Positions 1 to 7,272 of a stretch of DNA of 29,620 bases are shown here, one piece after another (the stretch's first letter is position 1; the number at the start of each line of letters is the position of its first letter). The translations under genes were made by a program, and so were the position numbers. The notes beneath the pieces are model-generated. The model searched no databases, was not told the DNA's origin, and was given only the letters and a program-made list of their open reading frames with translations. The stretch is from an uncultured bacterium. Lineage in GTDB: Bacteria > Bacillota > Clostridia > Lachnospirales > Anaerotignaceae. The stretch is taken from contig CAJMNV010000006.1 in the NCBI GenBank assembly GCA_905214825.1, positions 1 to 29,620 of the forward strand, given 5' to 3'.

Positions 1-13
1 ACCTCCGTTGCAT
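1..13 (-). CDS. Start of an unidentified gene, cut by the left edge
   Basis: On the minus strand an ATG at 13-11 opens a frame reading M-Q-R-R before the window ends. It is preceded by AAAGGTGAG (29-21) with a 7-nt gap and by a well-spaced promoter at 31-59. The position supports a real start, but four codons do not allow a function to be named. It lies downstream of bioY on the same strand, so a biotin-related gene is possible but not shown. Confidence 0.45.
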
Positions 14-30
14 TTATTTTCTCACCTTTA

Positions 31-59
31 AATATATGTGCTACAAAAATGACCGTCAA
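31..59 (-). promoter_or_regulatory. Sigma-A promoter for the gene off the left edge
   Basis: Minus strand: TTGACG (59-54), 17-nt spacer, TATATT (36-31). The -10 box lies just upstream of an AAAGGTGAG ribosome site and an ATG, so the gene after bioY probably has its own promoter. Confidence 0.55.
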
Positions 60-99
60 GTCCTTATTTGAGAAAAAAATATTTTTTGCAAGCAATGTG

Positions 100-621
100 T
101 TATAAAGTGATATGAGATTGTATTTGATTGCCCAGTATGTAGGCACAAATGATTTTGACAATATCCAAAGGTAAAAATACCAACGCACCCATTGGCAGTG
201 TTTGCAAAAATGTTGCATTTGTCAGATATGCCATGTATGCTGTACCGATAGTGTATGTAACAAGTGTGCCAGCAAACATGCCACCAATTTGATACAAAGG
301 GCATTTTGGAAAATGGTTGATAAAAAAACTACTGATTGCAACCAAAAATAAATAGCCAATCAAATACCCGCCACCAGGAGATGCAAAACGAGAGATACCA
401 CCTGCATAACCAGAAAATACAGGCAAGCCGATTGCTCCCAAAAGTAAATACAATCCAACACTTGCCAAAGCTTGTCGTGGTGGCAATACATAACAGCATA
501 GATACAATGCAAATGTGCAAAGTGTCAATGCCACAGGGCTTATGGGTATGGGAATGCTGATAGGTGCCATAATACAAATGAGTGCTGTCATCAATGCTGT
601 GGTGGTGTATGTTTTTGTCAT
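100..621 (-). CDS. bioY: BioY family biotin transporter, ECF substrate-binding (S) component
   Basis: The 173-aa product is a small, very hydrophobic protein of about six membrane segments with the BioY pattern: an N-terminal segment ending in the Pro-rich IPIPISPVALTL loop, then a GxxGLPVFSGYAGG-like stretch and FASPGGGYLIGY around residues 60-90. BioY binds biotin in the membrane and works alone or with the shared ECF energizing module, which is not encoded here. Length is normal for the family (about 180-200 aa). The ATG at 621 has GGGAGGA upstream with 8-nt spacing. Transcription starts from a promoter overlapped by a BirA-type operator (676-708), so it should be repressed when biotin is plentiful. 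Confidence 0.93.
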   Translation of the reverse strand: MTKTYTTTALMTALICIMAPISIPIPISPVALTLCTFALYLCCYVLPPRQALASVGLYLLLGAIGLPVFSGYAGGISRFASPGGGYLIGYLFLVAISSFFINHFPKCPLYQIGGMFAGTLVTYTIGTAYMAYLTNATFLQTLPMGALVFLPLDIVKIICAYILGNQIQSHITL

Positions 622-653
622 AAAAAAGTCCTCCCGATATATTTTTGTTTTTG

Positions 654-682
654 AGCATAATCTATTTTTTGTAAAAAGTCAA
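654..682 (-). promoter_or_regulatory. bioY promoter
   Basis: Minus strand: TTGACT (682-677), 17-nt spacer, TATGCT (659-654). The -35 box is inside the proximal half-site of the biotin operator. Confidence 0.7.
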
Positions 683-708
683 CCAGTATAAATAAATATG
701 GTTTACAA
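676..708 (-). promoter_or_regulatory. BirA-type biotin operator in front of bioY
   Basis: On the minus strand the site reads TTGTAAACC, 15 nt, GGTTGACTT. The remembered Firmicute BirA consensus is two TTGTTAACC-like half-sites in inverted orientation about 15 nt apart; here the distal half is near-perfect and the proximal half is degenerate because it also contains the -35 box TTGACT. Binding there should block RNA polymerase. The regulator birA is not in the window. Confidence 0.75.
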
Positions 709-759
709 TAAAAGAAAAATTTTTGTAACAATTTCAAAATAAAAAAAATTTATTTTTTA

Positions 760-768
760 TGATATAAT
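760..768 (+). promoter_or_regulatory. Extended -10 promoter of the zinc-ribbon gene
   Basis: A perfect TATAAT (763-768) is preceded by TG one base upstream (760-761), giving TGATATAAT. No clear -35 box is seen at 17 nt, which is typical of extended -10 promoters. It lies 35 nt before the ATG. Confidence 0.5.
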
Positions 769-803
769 AAAAAATAAATTACAAAAGATAAGGGGGGAAT
801 GAT

Positions 804-1337
804 ATGCAAAAACAATGTGTAAAATGTGGTGCAATGGGAAACGAAAATGATAAATATTGCACAGTGTGTGGTGCGGTATTACAACAGCGAGAACAACAAA
901 ATGATCATACAACACAAACAGAACAAATAGATACAAGCCCGTTATCATTGGGCAAGTATTTGTTGATGTTTTTGATTACGGGTATCCCGATTGTCAATAT
1001 CATTGTATTATGTATTTGGGCTTTTGGGCACGAAAAAAACCAAAACTGTAAAAATTTTGCAAAAGCGGCATTGATATTTGTTGGTATTGGTATGGTCGTG
1101 GGTTTGGTGTTTGTGGTATTCTGGTTTCAGATGATATGGCATGGTATTGCATATGGCATACATAAATATGATTTATATGATATATATCAAGAATATCAAA
1201 ATTATAATGATTATCATTATGCTGTGCCAGAAGAAGAGTGGTGGCATAACATGGAATTGCCAGATGAGTCGTTTTCAACTGTTGACACGCATATCAAACC
1301 AATTTTGATAGAGGAAAATGGTGTGAAGATTTTATAA
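804..1337 (+). CDS. Zinc-ribbon membrane protein of unknown function
   Basis: The 177-aa protein starts with a zinc ribbon (CVKCG at residues 5-9 and CTVCG at 19-23, two CxxC knuckles), then a Gln/Thr-rich linker, then two hydrophobic segments (about 50-70 and 88-110) separated by a charged loop HEKNQNCKNFAKA. The tail after residue 115 is unusually rich in Tyr, Asp and Asn. This architecture (zinc ribbon plus two helices) is common among uncharacterised Firmicute membrane proteins. The start is fixed by AGGGGGG at 791-797. It stands upstream of lonB but has its own promoter; no function can be assigned. Confidence 0.8.
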   Translation: MQKQCVKCGAMGNENDKYCTVCGAVLQQREQQNDHTTQTEQIDTSPLSLGKYLLMFLITGIPIVNIIVLCIWAFGHEKNQNCKNFAKAALIFVGIGMVVGLVFVVFWFQMIWHGIAYGIHKYDLYDIYQEYQNYNDYHYAVPEEEWWHNMELPDESFSTVDTHIKPILIEENGVKIL

Positions 1338-1351
1338 AAAAGAAAAGGATT

Positions 1352-1381
1352 TACATAAACAAAACTATTTGGTACATACTA
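1352..1381 (+). promoter_or_regulatory. Forespore-type (sigma-F/sigma-G) promoter of lonB
   Basis: TACATA (1352-1357), 17-nt spacer, CATACTA (1375-1381). CATACTA is the classic sigma-G -10 sequence and also fits sigma-F (GNNANANTW read from 1372). No sigma-A promoter of similar quality is visible here. In B. subtilis lonB is expressed in the forespore under sigma-F, which agrees. Transcription starting near 1388 also rules out an ATG at 1389 as the real start. Confidence 0.65.
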
Positions 1382-1409
1382 CCTCTATATGAAAAAGGAG
1401 GAAATGTAT

Positions 1410-3068
1410 ATGAGCCAATGGTTTTTGTTTTTTGCACAAATATTGTTTTTTACATTTGGAGCATGGTATTTTTTGAGAAATAGCACAAAAGGGAAACAGC
1501 ACAAAACAAGCATTTCTATGGAAGAAAATGAAAAAGAAATGCAAAAATTGTATGAAATGCGACAGACAAAATTGACAGAACCTTTGTCAGAACAAACACG
1601 CCCAAAATCATTAGATGATGTGGTGGGACAAGAAAAAGGCATTCGTGCATTGCGTGCGGCATTGTGTGGTACAAATCCACAACATATTTTGATATACGGT
1701 CCACCGGGGGTTGGCAAAACCGCAGCGGCACGTTTGGTATTGGAAGAAGCAAAAAAAAGACAATGTTCTCCTTTTGGGAAAAATGCAAAATTTGTAGAAA
1801 TTGATGCCACCACATTGCAATTTGATGAACGCAGTATTGCTGACCCTTTGCTGGGTTCTGTGCATGACCCCATTTATCAAGGGGCAGGAGCGTTGGGACA
1901 GGCAGGTATTCCAAAACCGCAAATCGGTGCAGTATGTGAAGCACATGGTGGTGTATTGTTTATTGATGAAATTGGGGAGTTGCACCCCATGCAGATGAAT
2001 CGCCTTTTGAAAGTGTTGGAGGACAGGGTAGCAAAATTTCAAAGCAGTTATTACAGCAAATCCAATAGCAGAATACCGCCTTATATCCATGATATTTTTC
2101 AAAATGGTATGCCTGCGGATTTTCGTTTGATTGGTGCAACAACCAGAAACCCATCAGAATTGCCACCAGCATTGCGTTCTCGTTGTACAGAAATTTTTTT
2201 CGATGGTTTAAATCAAAATGCCATAGAACAAATTGCCGCAAATGGTATGAAACAAGCAGGATTGCAATATGAAGATGGATTGTGTGAAAAAATTGCAACA
2301 TACGCAGGGGGTGGGCGGGATACCATCAATATTGTGCAGTCTATGGCAACATTGGCAGAAATGAAAGGCAAAAAATATGTGGGGAGTGCAGAATTGGAGC
2401 AAGTGGCAGAAAGTGGCAGGTATCAATCGTTTTTAAGACAAAAAAGTAATGCAACGCCTCGTGTGGGTGTGGTGCATGGTTTGGCTGTGACAGGTAGTGT
2501 GGGTGGTTTGTTGCTGACTGTGGAAGTGCAAATGAAAAAAAGTACAAATGCCCATTTGGAAGTAACGGGGATTGTAGAGGAAGAGGAAATCCGTAGTACA
2601 AATGGTGTCAGCCGCAGAAAAAGCAATGCACGCAGTTCTGCAGAAAATGTGTTGACTGTATTGGAGCAATATGGATTTGAACGCAATCAATACAGAGTGC
2701 ATATCAATTTTCCAAGTGGTATGCCCGTAGATGGACCGTCAGCAGGCATTGCCATGTTTTTGGCAGTGTATTCTGCCTGGCAGCAAAAACCGATTGCTGG
2801 CGATATTGCTTTGACAGGTGAAATTTCATTGACAGGGCAAGTGATGCCTGTGGGTGGTGTGACAGAAAAATTGCAGGCAGCAAAAGAGGCTGGTGTGCGA
2901 CAAGTGTTTATACCAAAGGCAAATTGGCAAAAACGATATGAACATCTGGCAATGGATATTTGTTGTGTGGAATGTGTGGAAGATTTGCTTTGTGGTGTGT
3001 TTGCAGAGCAACATATACCATTGCCGCAACAACAGACAGAAGTGCTTTCTGCAAAAGGGGTATCATAA
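1410..3068 (+). CDS. lonB: LonB, membrane-anchored Lon-type ATP-dependent protease of sporulation
   Basis: The protein begins with an N-terminal membrane segment (MSQWFLFFAQILFFTFGAWYF), lacks the long LonA substrate domain, and continues into an AAA+ module with Walker A GPPGVGKT (residues 97-104) and Walker B LFIDEIGEL. The C-terminal Lon protease domain has the Ser-Lys dyad: Ser444 in DGPSAG and Lys487 in VTEKL, 43 residues apart as in LonA. I choose the ATG at 1410, because AAGGAGG (1395-1401) is 8 nt upstream and the resulting 552 aa matches my recollection of B. subtilis LonB; the ATGs at 1389 and 1404 are badly placed. It is followed by lonA and engB as in Bacillus. Expression is probably restricted to the forespore. 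Confidence 0.93.
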   Translation: MSQWFLFFAQILFFTFGAWYFLRNSTKGKQHKTSISMEENEKEMQKLYEMRQTKLTEPLSEQTRPKSLDDVVGQEKGIRALRAALCGTNPQHILIYGPPGVGKTAAARLVLEEAKKRQCSPFGKNAKFVEIDATTLQFDERSIADPLLGSVHDPIYQGAGALGQAGIPKPQIGAVCEAHGGVLFIDEIGELHPMQMNRLLKVLEDRVAKFQSSYYSKSNSRIPPYIHDIFQNGMPADFRLIGATTRNPSELPPALRSRCTEIFFDGLNQNAIEQIAANGMKQAGLQYEDGLCEKIATYAGGGRDTINIVQSMATLAEMKGKKYVGSAELEQVAESGRYQSFLRQKSNATPRVGVVHGLAVTGSVGGLLLTVEVQMKKSTNAHLEVTGIVEEEEIRSTNGVSRRKSNARSSAENVLTVLEQYGFERNQYRVHINFPSGMPVDGPSAGIAMFLAVYSAWQQKPIAGDIALTGEISLTGQVMPVGGVTEKLQAAKEAGVRQVFIPKANWQKRYEHLAMDICCVECVEDLLCGVFAEQHIPLPQQQTEVLSAKGVS

Positions 3069-3115
3069 AGCAGTATTTGCTTTTTGTAAAATATAACCTT
3101 GTGCATTACTGGGAA

Positions 3116-3144
3116 TTGACCGTGTGCTTGTTCTGTTGTATAAT
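3116..3144 (+). promoter_or_regulatory. Sigma-A promoter of lonA
   Basis: TTGACC (3116-3121), 17-nt spacer, perfect TATAAT (3139-3144). A short GGCG-TAT-CGCC palindrome follows in the leader at 3156-3166. I see no CIRCE or CtsR box, so heat control is not evident. Confidence 0.75.
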
Positions 3145-3189
3145 AATCAAATTAGGCGTATCGCCGTTTGATAGAGGTGAATAGAAAAT

Positions 3190-5535
3190 ATGATAGAAAA
3201 AAAAGAAAGAATACAACTACCGTTGATTGCATTGCGTGGGTTGACGGTTTTTCCGAATATGGCGGTCAGTTTTCCGGTAGGCAGACAACAGTCTTTAGAT
3301 GCATTGGAAACCGCTGATGAAACAGATAAAAGGGTGTTTTTGGTGGCACAGCGTGACACAGAAGATACAAGCCCAAAACAAGCTGGTTTGTATGAATTCG
3401 GTGTTGTGGCAGTTGTCAAACAGATTTTGAAATTACCGGGAAATCTGACACATGTCATTGTGGAAGGTGAAGAAAGAGGCAGATTGGAAACTGTACAGAA
3501 AAAAAGAAAGTGTGAATATGCAAATGTCACAACCATTGCACAAGATATTCCGGGTCTTCCGGATATTCACACAGCAGCAGAAATGAGAATGGCACAAGAT
3601 TTGTATGAAGCATATACAAAATTGGTGCCAAATACATCAGCAGTAGATTTGATGTCAAGCATTATGGCGGCAACAAAACCGGGGCGTTTGGCAGATATTA
3701 TTGCATCTGGATTGGAAATTCCTTTTGAACAAAAACAACGTTTATTGGAAATGTTAAATCCGTATGATCGTATGCGGACAGTCATAGAAATTATGCAATA
3801 TGAACAGAAAGTATTGCAGTTGAAAAGAGAAATCGAAAGCAAAACAAAAGCCAATATTGACCGCAGTCAAAAAGAATATTTTTTGCGGGAACAAATGAAA
3901 GTCATACAAGAAGAATTGGGTGACAAAGATGGTATTGGTGCAGATGCGGCAGAGTTTCGTCGTCGTTTGCAGGAAAAAAATCCACCCATAGAAGTGCAGA
4001 AAGTATTGGAAAAAGAAATTGACCGCATGATGAAAATTCCTGTAACTTCTCCGGAGTCCAATGTGGCAAGAAATTATATTGATACAGTGTTAAACCTGCC
4101 TTGGAATGAGCAGACAAAAGAAAGTTTTGATTTGCAAGCGGCAGAAAAAATATTAAATCAAGAACATTATGGGTTGGAAAAAGTCAAAGAGCGTATATTG
4201 GAATATTTGGCAGTACGCAAAAATGCCCCCGAAGAAAAAGCAACCATACTTTGTTTGGTAGGGCCTCCTGGTGTGGGAAAAACTTCCATTGCACGTTCTG
4301 TGGCAAATGCTTTGCATAGAAAGTATGTGCGTATGTCATTGGGGGGTGTCAAAGATGAAGCAGAAATTCGTGGACACCGCAGAACGTATGTGGGGGCAAT
4401 GCCGGGACGTATCATCAATGCTATGAAACAGGCTGGCACAATCAATCCTTTGATGTTGTTGGACGAGGTGGATAAGCTGGGGGCTTCTTACAATGGTGAC
4501 CCTGCGGCGGCACTTTTGGAAGTGTTGGATGGAGAGCAAAATTTTACATTCCGTGACCATTACATTGAATTGCCATATGATTTATCAAAAGTGTTGTTTA
4601 TGTGTACAGCAAATGATACAAATACCATACCCAAACCATTGCTTGACAGAATGGAAATTATCCAATTAGGTAGTTATACCGTAAAAGAAAAAGAACATAT
4701 TGCAGCAGAACATTTGCTCAAAAAACAGATGAAACGACATGGCTTAAAAGGCAGCCAGTTGAAAATCAAGCCAGATGCTTTGGAACAAATCATTGATGGC
4801 TATACAAAAGAAGCAGGTGTACGACAGTTGGAACGTACCATTGGACAAATTTGCAGAAAGACAGTCAAAGCCATTGTTAATGAGGAAAAGAAATCTTTGA
4901 CAGTGACAGTAAAAAATTTGGAAGAATTGTTGGGAAAACCACAATTTAGCACAGATAAAATATACGATGAACCACAAGTGGGTATTGTCAGGGGGCTGGC
5001 TTGGACAGCCGTAGGTGGTACGACACTTTCTGTGGAAGTCAATGCCATGACAGGCGATGGCAAATTACGTTTGACAGGTAATTTGGGCAAAGTCATGAAA
5101 GAGTCCGCAGAAGCGGCAATGACATTCATTCGTTCCCAAAGTGATATATGGAATATCAAACCTGATTTTTACAAAACGACGGATTTGCATATCCATATTC
5201 CAGAAGGGGCAACACCAAAAGATGGCCCTTCCGCAGGTGTTACCATGACAACAGCGATGATTTCTGCATTGACAGGGGCAAAAATACAGCATGATGTTGC
5301 CATGACAGGAGAAGTCACCATTCGGGGACGTGTGCTTGCCATTGGCGGATTGCAAGAAAAAGTATTGGCAGCAAAAAAAGCAGGTGTAAAAACAGTCATA
5401 TTACCAAAACAAAATGAAAAAGATTTGGACGAAATATCCGAAGAAATCAAGTCAGGTATGACATTTGTGTTGGCAAAAACCATGGACGATGTGTTGCGTC
5501 ATGCATTGGCGAAAGGGGAAAACATATGGAAGTAA
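3190..5535 (+). CDS. lon: LonA, ATP-dependent serine protease La
   Basis: This 781-aa protein has the full LonA layout: N-terminal substrate domain starting LPLIALRGLTVFPN (residues 10-23), a coiled middle region ending REQMKVIQEELG, an AAA+ module with Walker A GPPGVGKTS and Walker B MLLDEVDKL, and the protease domain with Ser681 (DGPSAG) and Lys724 (QEKVL), 43 residues apart. It degrades misfolded and regulatory proteins in the cytoplasm in an ATP-dependent way. Length fits the family (about 770-800). The ATG is preceded by AGAGGTGA (3173-3180). The stop overlaps the engB start, so the two are co-transcribed and probably translationally coupled. Confidence 0.97.
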   Translation: MIEKKERIQLPLIALRGLTVFPNMAVSFPVGRQQSLDALETADETDKRVFLVAQRDTEDTSPKQAGLYEFGVVAVVKQILKLPGNLTHVIVEGEERGRLETVQKKRKCEYANVTTIAQDIPGLPDIHTAAEMRMAQDLYEAYTKLVPNTSAVDLMSSIMAATKPGRLADIIASGLEIPFEQKQRLLEMLNPYDRMRTVIEIMQYEQKVLQLKREIESKTKANIDRSQKEYFLREQMKVIQEELGDKDGIGADAAEFRRRLQEKNPPIEVQKVLEKEIDRMMKIPVTSPESNVARNYIDTVLNLPWNEQTKESFDLQAAEKILNQEHYGLEKVKERILEYLAVRKNAPEEKATILCLVGPPGVGKTSIARSVANALHRKYVRMSLGGVKDEAEIRGHRRTYVGAMPGRIINAMKQAGTINPLMLLDEVDKLGASYNGDPAAALLEVLDGEQNFTFRDHYIELPYDLSKVLFMCTANDTNTIPKPLLDRMEIIQLGSYTVKEKEHIAAEHLLKKQMKRHGLKGSQLKIKPDALEQIIDGYTKEAGVRQLERTIGQICRKTVKAIVNEEKKSLTVTVKNLEELLGKPQFSTDKIYDEPQVGIVRGLAWTAVGGTTLSVEVNAMTGDGKLRLTGNLGKVMKESAEAAMTFIRSQSDIWNIKPDFYKTTDLHIHIPEGATPKDGPSAGVTMTTAMISALTGAKIQHDVAMTGEVTIRGRVLAIGGLQEKVLAAKKAGVKTVILPKQNEKDLDEISEEIKSGMTFVLAKTMDDVLRHALAKGENIWK

Positions 5536-6110
5536 AACAATCATCATTGGCGGCAATCGGTACAAATTTTTCGCATTATCCCACCGATGGTAAAACAGAA
5601 ATCGCATTTGCTGGCAAGTCTAATGTTGGAAAGTCTACACTCATCAATGCCATGCTTGGCAGAAAAGCATTGGCAAGAACCAGCTCACAACCAGGGAAAA
5701 CAAGAACCATTAATTTTTATGATGTCAATGATGCTATGTATGTGGTGGATTTGCCCGGATATGGATATGCAAAAGCCCCCAAAACAGAAATTGCAAAATG
5801 GGGGGCTATGATTGAAGAATACTTGGAAAAAAGACAAGAATTAAAAGCAATCATATTGTTGATTGATATTCGCCATGAACCGGGAAAAAATGACATTATG
5901 ATGTATGAGTGGTTGAAACATTACGGCTATGATATTATCATTGCCGCAACAAAATCCGATAAAATCAATCGCAGTCAAATACAAAAACATTTATCTGTCA
6001 TCAGAAAAACATTGGGATTGGGACAAAATGATGTGTTGATACCATTTAGTGGTGAAAAGAAAACCGGTGTGCAAGAATTGTGGACAGAAATTGATAAATT
6101 TTTAAAATAA
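5526..6110 (+). CDS. engB: EngB/YsxC, ribosome-biogenesis GTP-binding protein
   Basis: The 194-aa GTPase shows the motifs in order: G1 GKSNVGKST (about residues 30-38), G2 region GKTRTINFY, G3 DLPGYGYA and G4 TKSDK. It assists late assembly of the 50S subunit. The length is typical (about 195 aa). The ATG at 5526 lies inside the last codons of lon (10-bp overlap), with AAAGGGG 8-10 nt upstream. The lonB-lonA-engB(ysxC) order is the same as in B. subtilis. A terminator follows at 6117. Confidence 0.96.
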   Translation: MEVKQSSLAAIGTNFSHYPTDGKTEIAFAGKSNVGKSTLINAMLGRKALARTSSQPGKTRTINFYDVNDAMYVVDLPGYGYAKAPKTEIAKWGAMIEEYLEKRQELKAIILLIDIRHEPGKNDIMMYEWLKHYGYDIIIAATKSDKINRSQIQKHLSVIRKTLGLGQNDVLIPFSGEKKTGVQELWTEIDKFLK

Positions 6111-6116
6111 TCCATC

Positions 6117-6150
6117 AAACAACCTTTGTGTTTTGCAAGGGTTGTTTTTT
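6117..6150 (+). terminator. Terminator after lon-engB
   Basis: AAACAACC (6117-6124) pairs with GGTTGTTT (6140-6147), followed by a T run; it lies just after the engB stop. Confidence 0.75.
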
Positions 6151-6192
6151 GTGTCTTTCCACCCATTTCCTGTGGCTATGTTTTGGATATAT

Positions 6193-6201
6193 TGTTACAA
6201 T
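6193..6201 (+). promoter_or_regulatory. Extended -10 promoter of the 135-aa gene
   Basis: TGTTACAAT: TG, one base, TACAAT (6196-6201), 29 nt before the ATG; the -35 region is poor. Confidence 0.4.
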
Positions 6202-6230
6202 AGATGCAATGAGTATAGGGAGGAACAGAT

Positions 6231-6638
6231 ATGACAACATTTTGGGATTATTATCAAAAAAAAATACAGCCACAAGTTATGTTGGCTGATGTTTTTTTTC
6301 GGACAGAACAAGAACCATATGATTTGCAAAAAGTGGCAAAACAATTTTGTCTGCCAGAAGATTTGATAAAACAGTGTGATACAAAATCTGTATCAAAAAT
6401 AGAATGTGTGACACTACTGAAAAACAGCAAAACATTCTTTGGAACATTGCTTGCCAGACAGTTGAAGTCTGGTTTTCCAGAGTATTACACACCTGCACAA
6501 ATTTCATACATATACGATTTGGATATTGCATTGGTGGAGCAGGCGGCACAACAAACAGGATTGTTCCGCTGTTCTGAACGCCTGCTGCCATTTTTATTTT
6601 CTGCGGTGGATATTAGCCAAACACAATATCGGCTTTGA
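6231..6638 (+). CDS. Unknown 135-aa protein
   Basis: I do not recognise this family. The product is soluble and mixed alpha in appearance, with several Gln- and Lys-rich stretches (MTTFWDYYQKK at the start) and a motif-poor sequence. Residues 30-60 (DLQKVAKQFCLPEDLIKQC) and 85-110 (YTPAQISYIYDLDIALVEQAAQ) read like short helix-turn-helix units, as in an AraC- or winged-helix-like repeat, but this is only an impression. AGGGAGGAAC supplies a good ribosome site. Its last 26 bp overlap the 3' end of the converging DJ-1 gene. Confidence 0.75.
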   Translation: MTTFWDYYQKKIQPQVMLADVFFRTEQEPYDLQKVAKQFCLPEDLIKQCDTKSVSKIECVTLLKNSKTFFGTLLARQLKSGFPEYYTPAQISYIYDLDIALVEQAAQQTGLFRCSERLLPFLFSAVDISQTQYRL

Positions 6639-7161
6639 TACGGTCAGCGGCTTCTTCGCCTTCCAATGCGGCAATGAGTGCCAATGCAAAAGGCATAGCA
6701 GTTGCAGGGGATTGTGATGTGATGATATGCCCATCACGACATACTTTGTCTTTGACAGCTTCCGCACCAATTAAACGACTTTCCATGCCGGGGTATATGG
6801 TGGCTTTTTTGCCTTTGAGTATGCCCAAATGTCCCAATACCATAGGGGCAGCACAGATGGCACATACAAATTTTTGGGCGATATGAAATTCCAAAAGTAA
6901 TTTCCCAAGTGCAACGTGATTTTGCAAATGTTCTGCACCAGGCATACCACCAGGTAATATCAGCATATCTACATTTTGTACAACGCTGTGTGAAAACAGC
7001 ATATCTGCCTGATAAGTGACGCCATGTGCACCAGTAACAGCCAAATTCCCTGTCAAGGATACAAATTTTGCGTCTACACCAGCACGACGCAAAAGGTCTA
7101 ATGGGGTAACGGCTTCGATTTCTTCAAAACCTTCTGCCAAAAATATCAATGCTTTTTTCAT
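6613..7161 (-). CDS. DJ-1/PfpI family protein (YajL-like)
   Basis: The 182-aa protein shows the DJ-1 signature: EGFEEIEAV near the N-terminus (acidic residue at 13-14 next to the active site), LPGGMPGAEHL at about 69-80, and the nucleophile elbow with Cys103 in AICAAP. Members of this subfamily are proposed glyoxalase- or deglycase-like stress proteins or chaperones; the exact activity of this one is unproven. The length is normal. GGAGGG lies 8 nt before the ATG. It has its own promoter back to back with that of the CYTH gene, and its 3' end overlaps the converging 135-aa gene. Confidence 0.92.
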   Translation of the reverse strand: MKKALIFLAEGFEEIEAVTPLDLLRRAGVDAKFVSLTGNLAVTGAHGVTYQADMLFSHSVVQNVDMLILPGGMPGAEHLQNHVALGKLLLEFHIAQKFVCAICAAPMVLGHLGILKGKKATIYPGMESRLIGAEAVKDKVCRDGHIITSQSPATAMPFALALIAALEGEEAADRIKADIVFG

Positions 7162-7191
7162 GATTTATGCCCTCCATGTTTGTTTTTGTTT

Positions 7192-7220
7192 ATTATAAAT
7201 GTTTTTGTTGTGTTGTGCAA
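7192..7220 (-). promoter_or_regulatory. Promoter of the DJ-1 family gene
   Basis: Minus strand: TTGCAC (7220-7215), 17-nt spacer, perfect TATAAT (7197-7192). Its -35 box is one base away from the -35 box of the divergent CYTH promoter. Confidence 0.7.
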
Positions 7221-7221
7221 C

Positions 7222-7250
7222 TTGACAAAGCAATATGTTGTGGATATGCT
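7222..7250 (+). promoter_or_regulatory. Promoter of the CYTH gene
   Basis: Consensus TTGACA (7222-7227), 17-nt spacer, TATGCT (7245-7250), 22 nt before the ATG at 7273. Confidence 0.7.
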
Positions 7251-7272
7251 GAAAAAACAAGGAGTGAAAAAT

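Noticed and set aside
60..99. AT-rich hairpin after bioY as a terminator
   Set aside because: Only an A/T stem without GC pairs; not convincing, so not listed.
56..304. Frames on the strand opposite to or shifted from bioY, lon, murG and other genes
   Set aside because: Cys- or His-rich translations without ribosome sites that overlap well-supported genes; shadows of coding sequence.
1389..1409. ATG at 1389 as the lonB start
   Set aside because: It lies upstream of the ribosome site and at the predicted transcription start; the ATG at 1410 fits AAGGAGG and family length.
3156..3166. GGCG-TAT-CGCC palindrome in the lon leader as a heat-shock operator
   Set aside because: Too short, and does not match CIRCE or CtsR sites.
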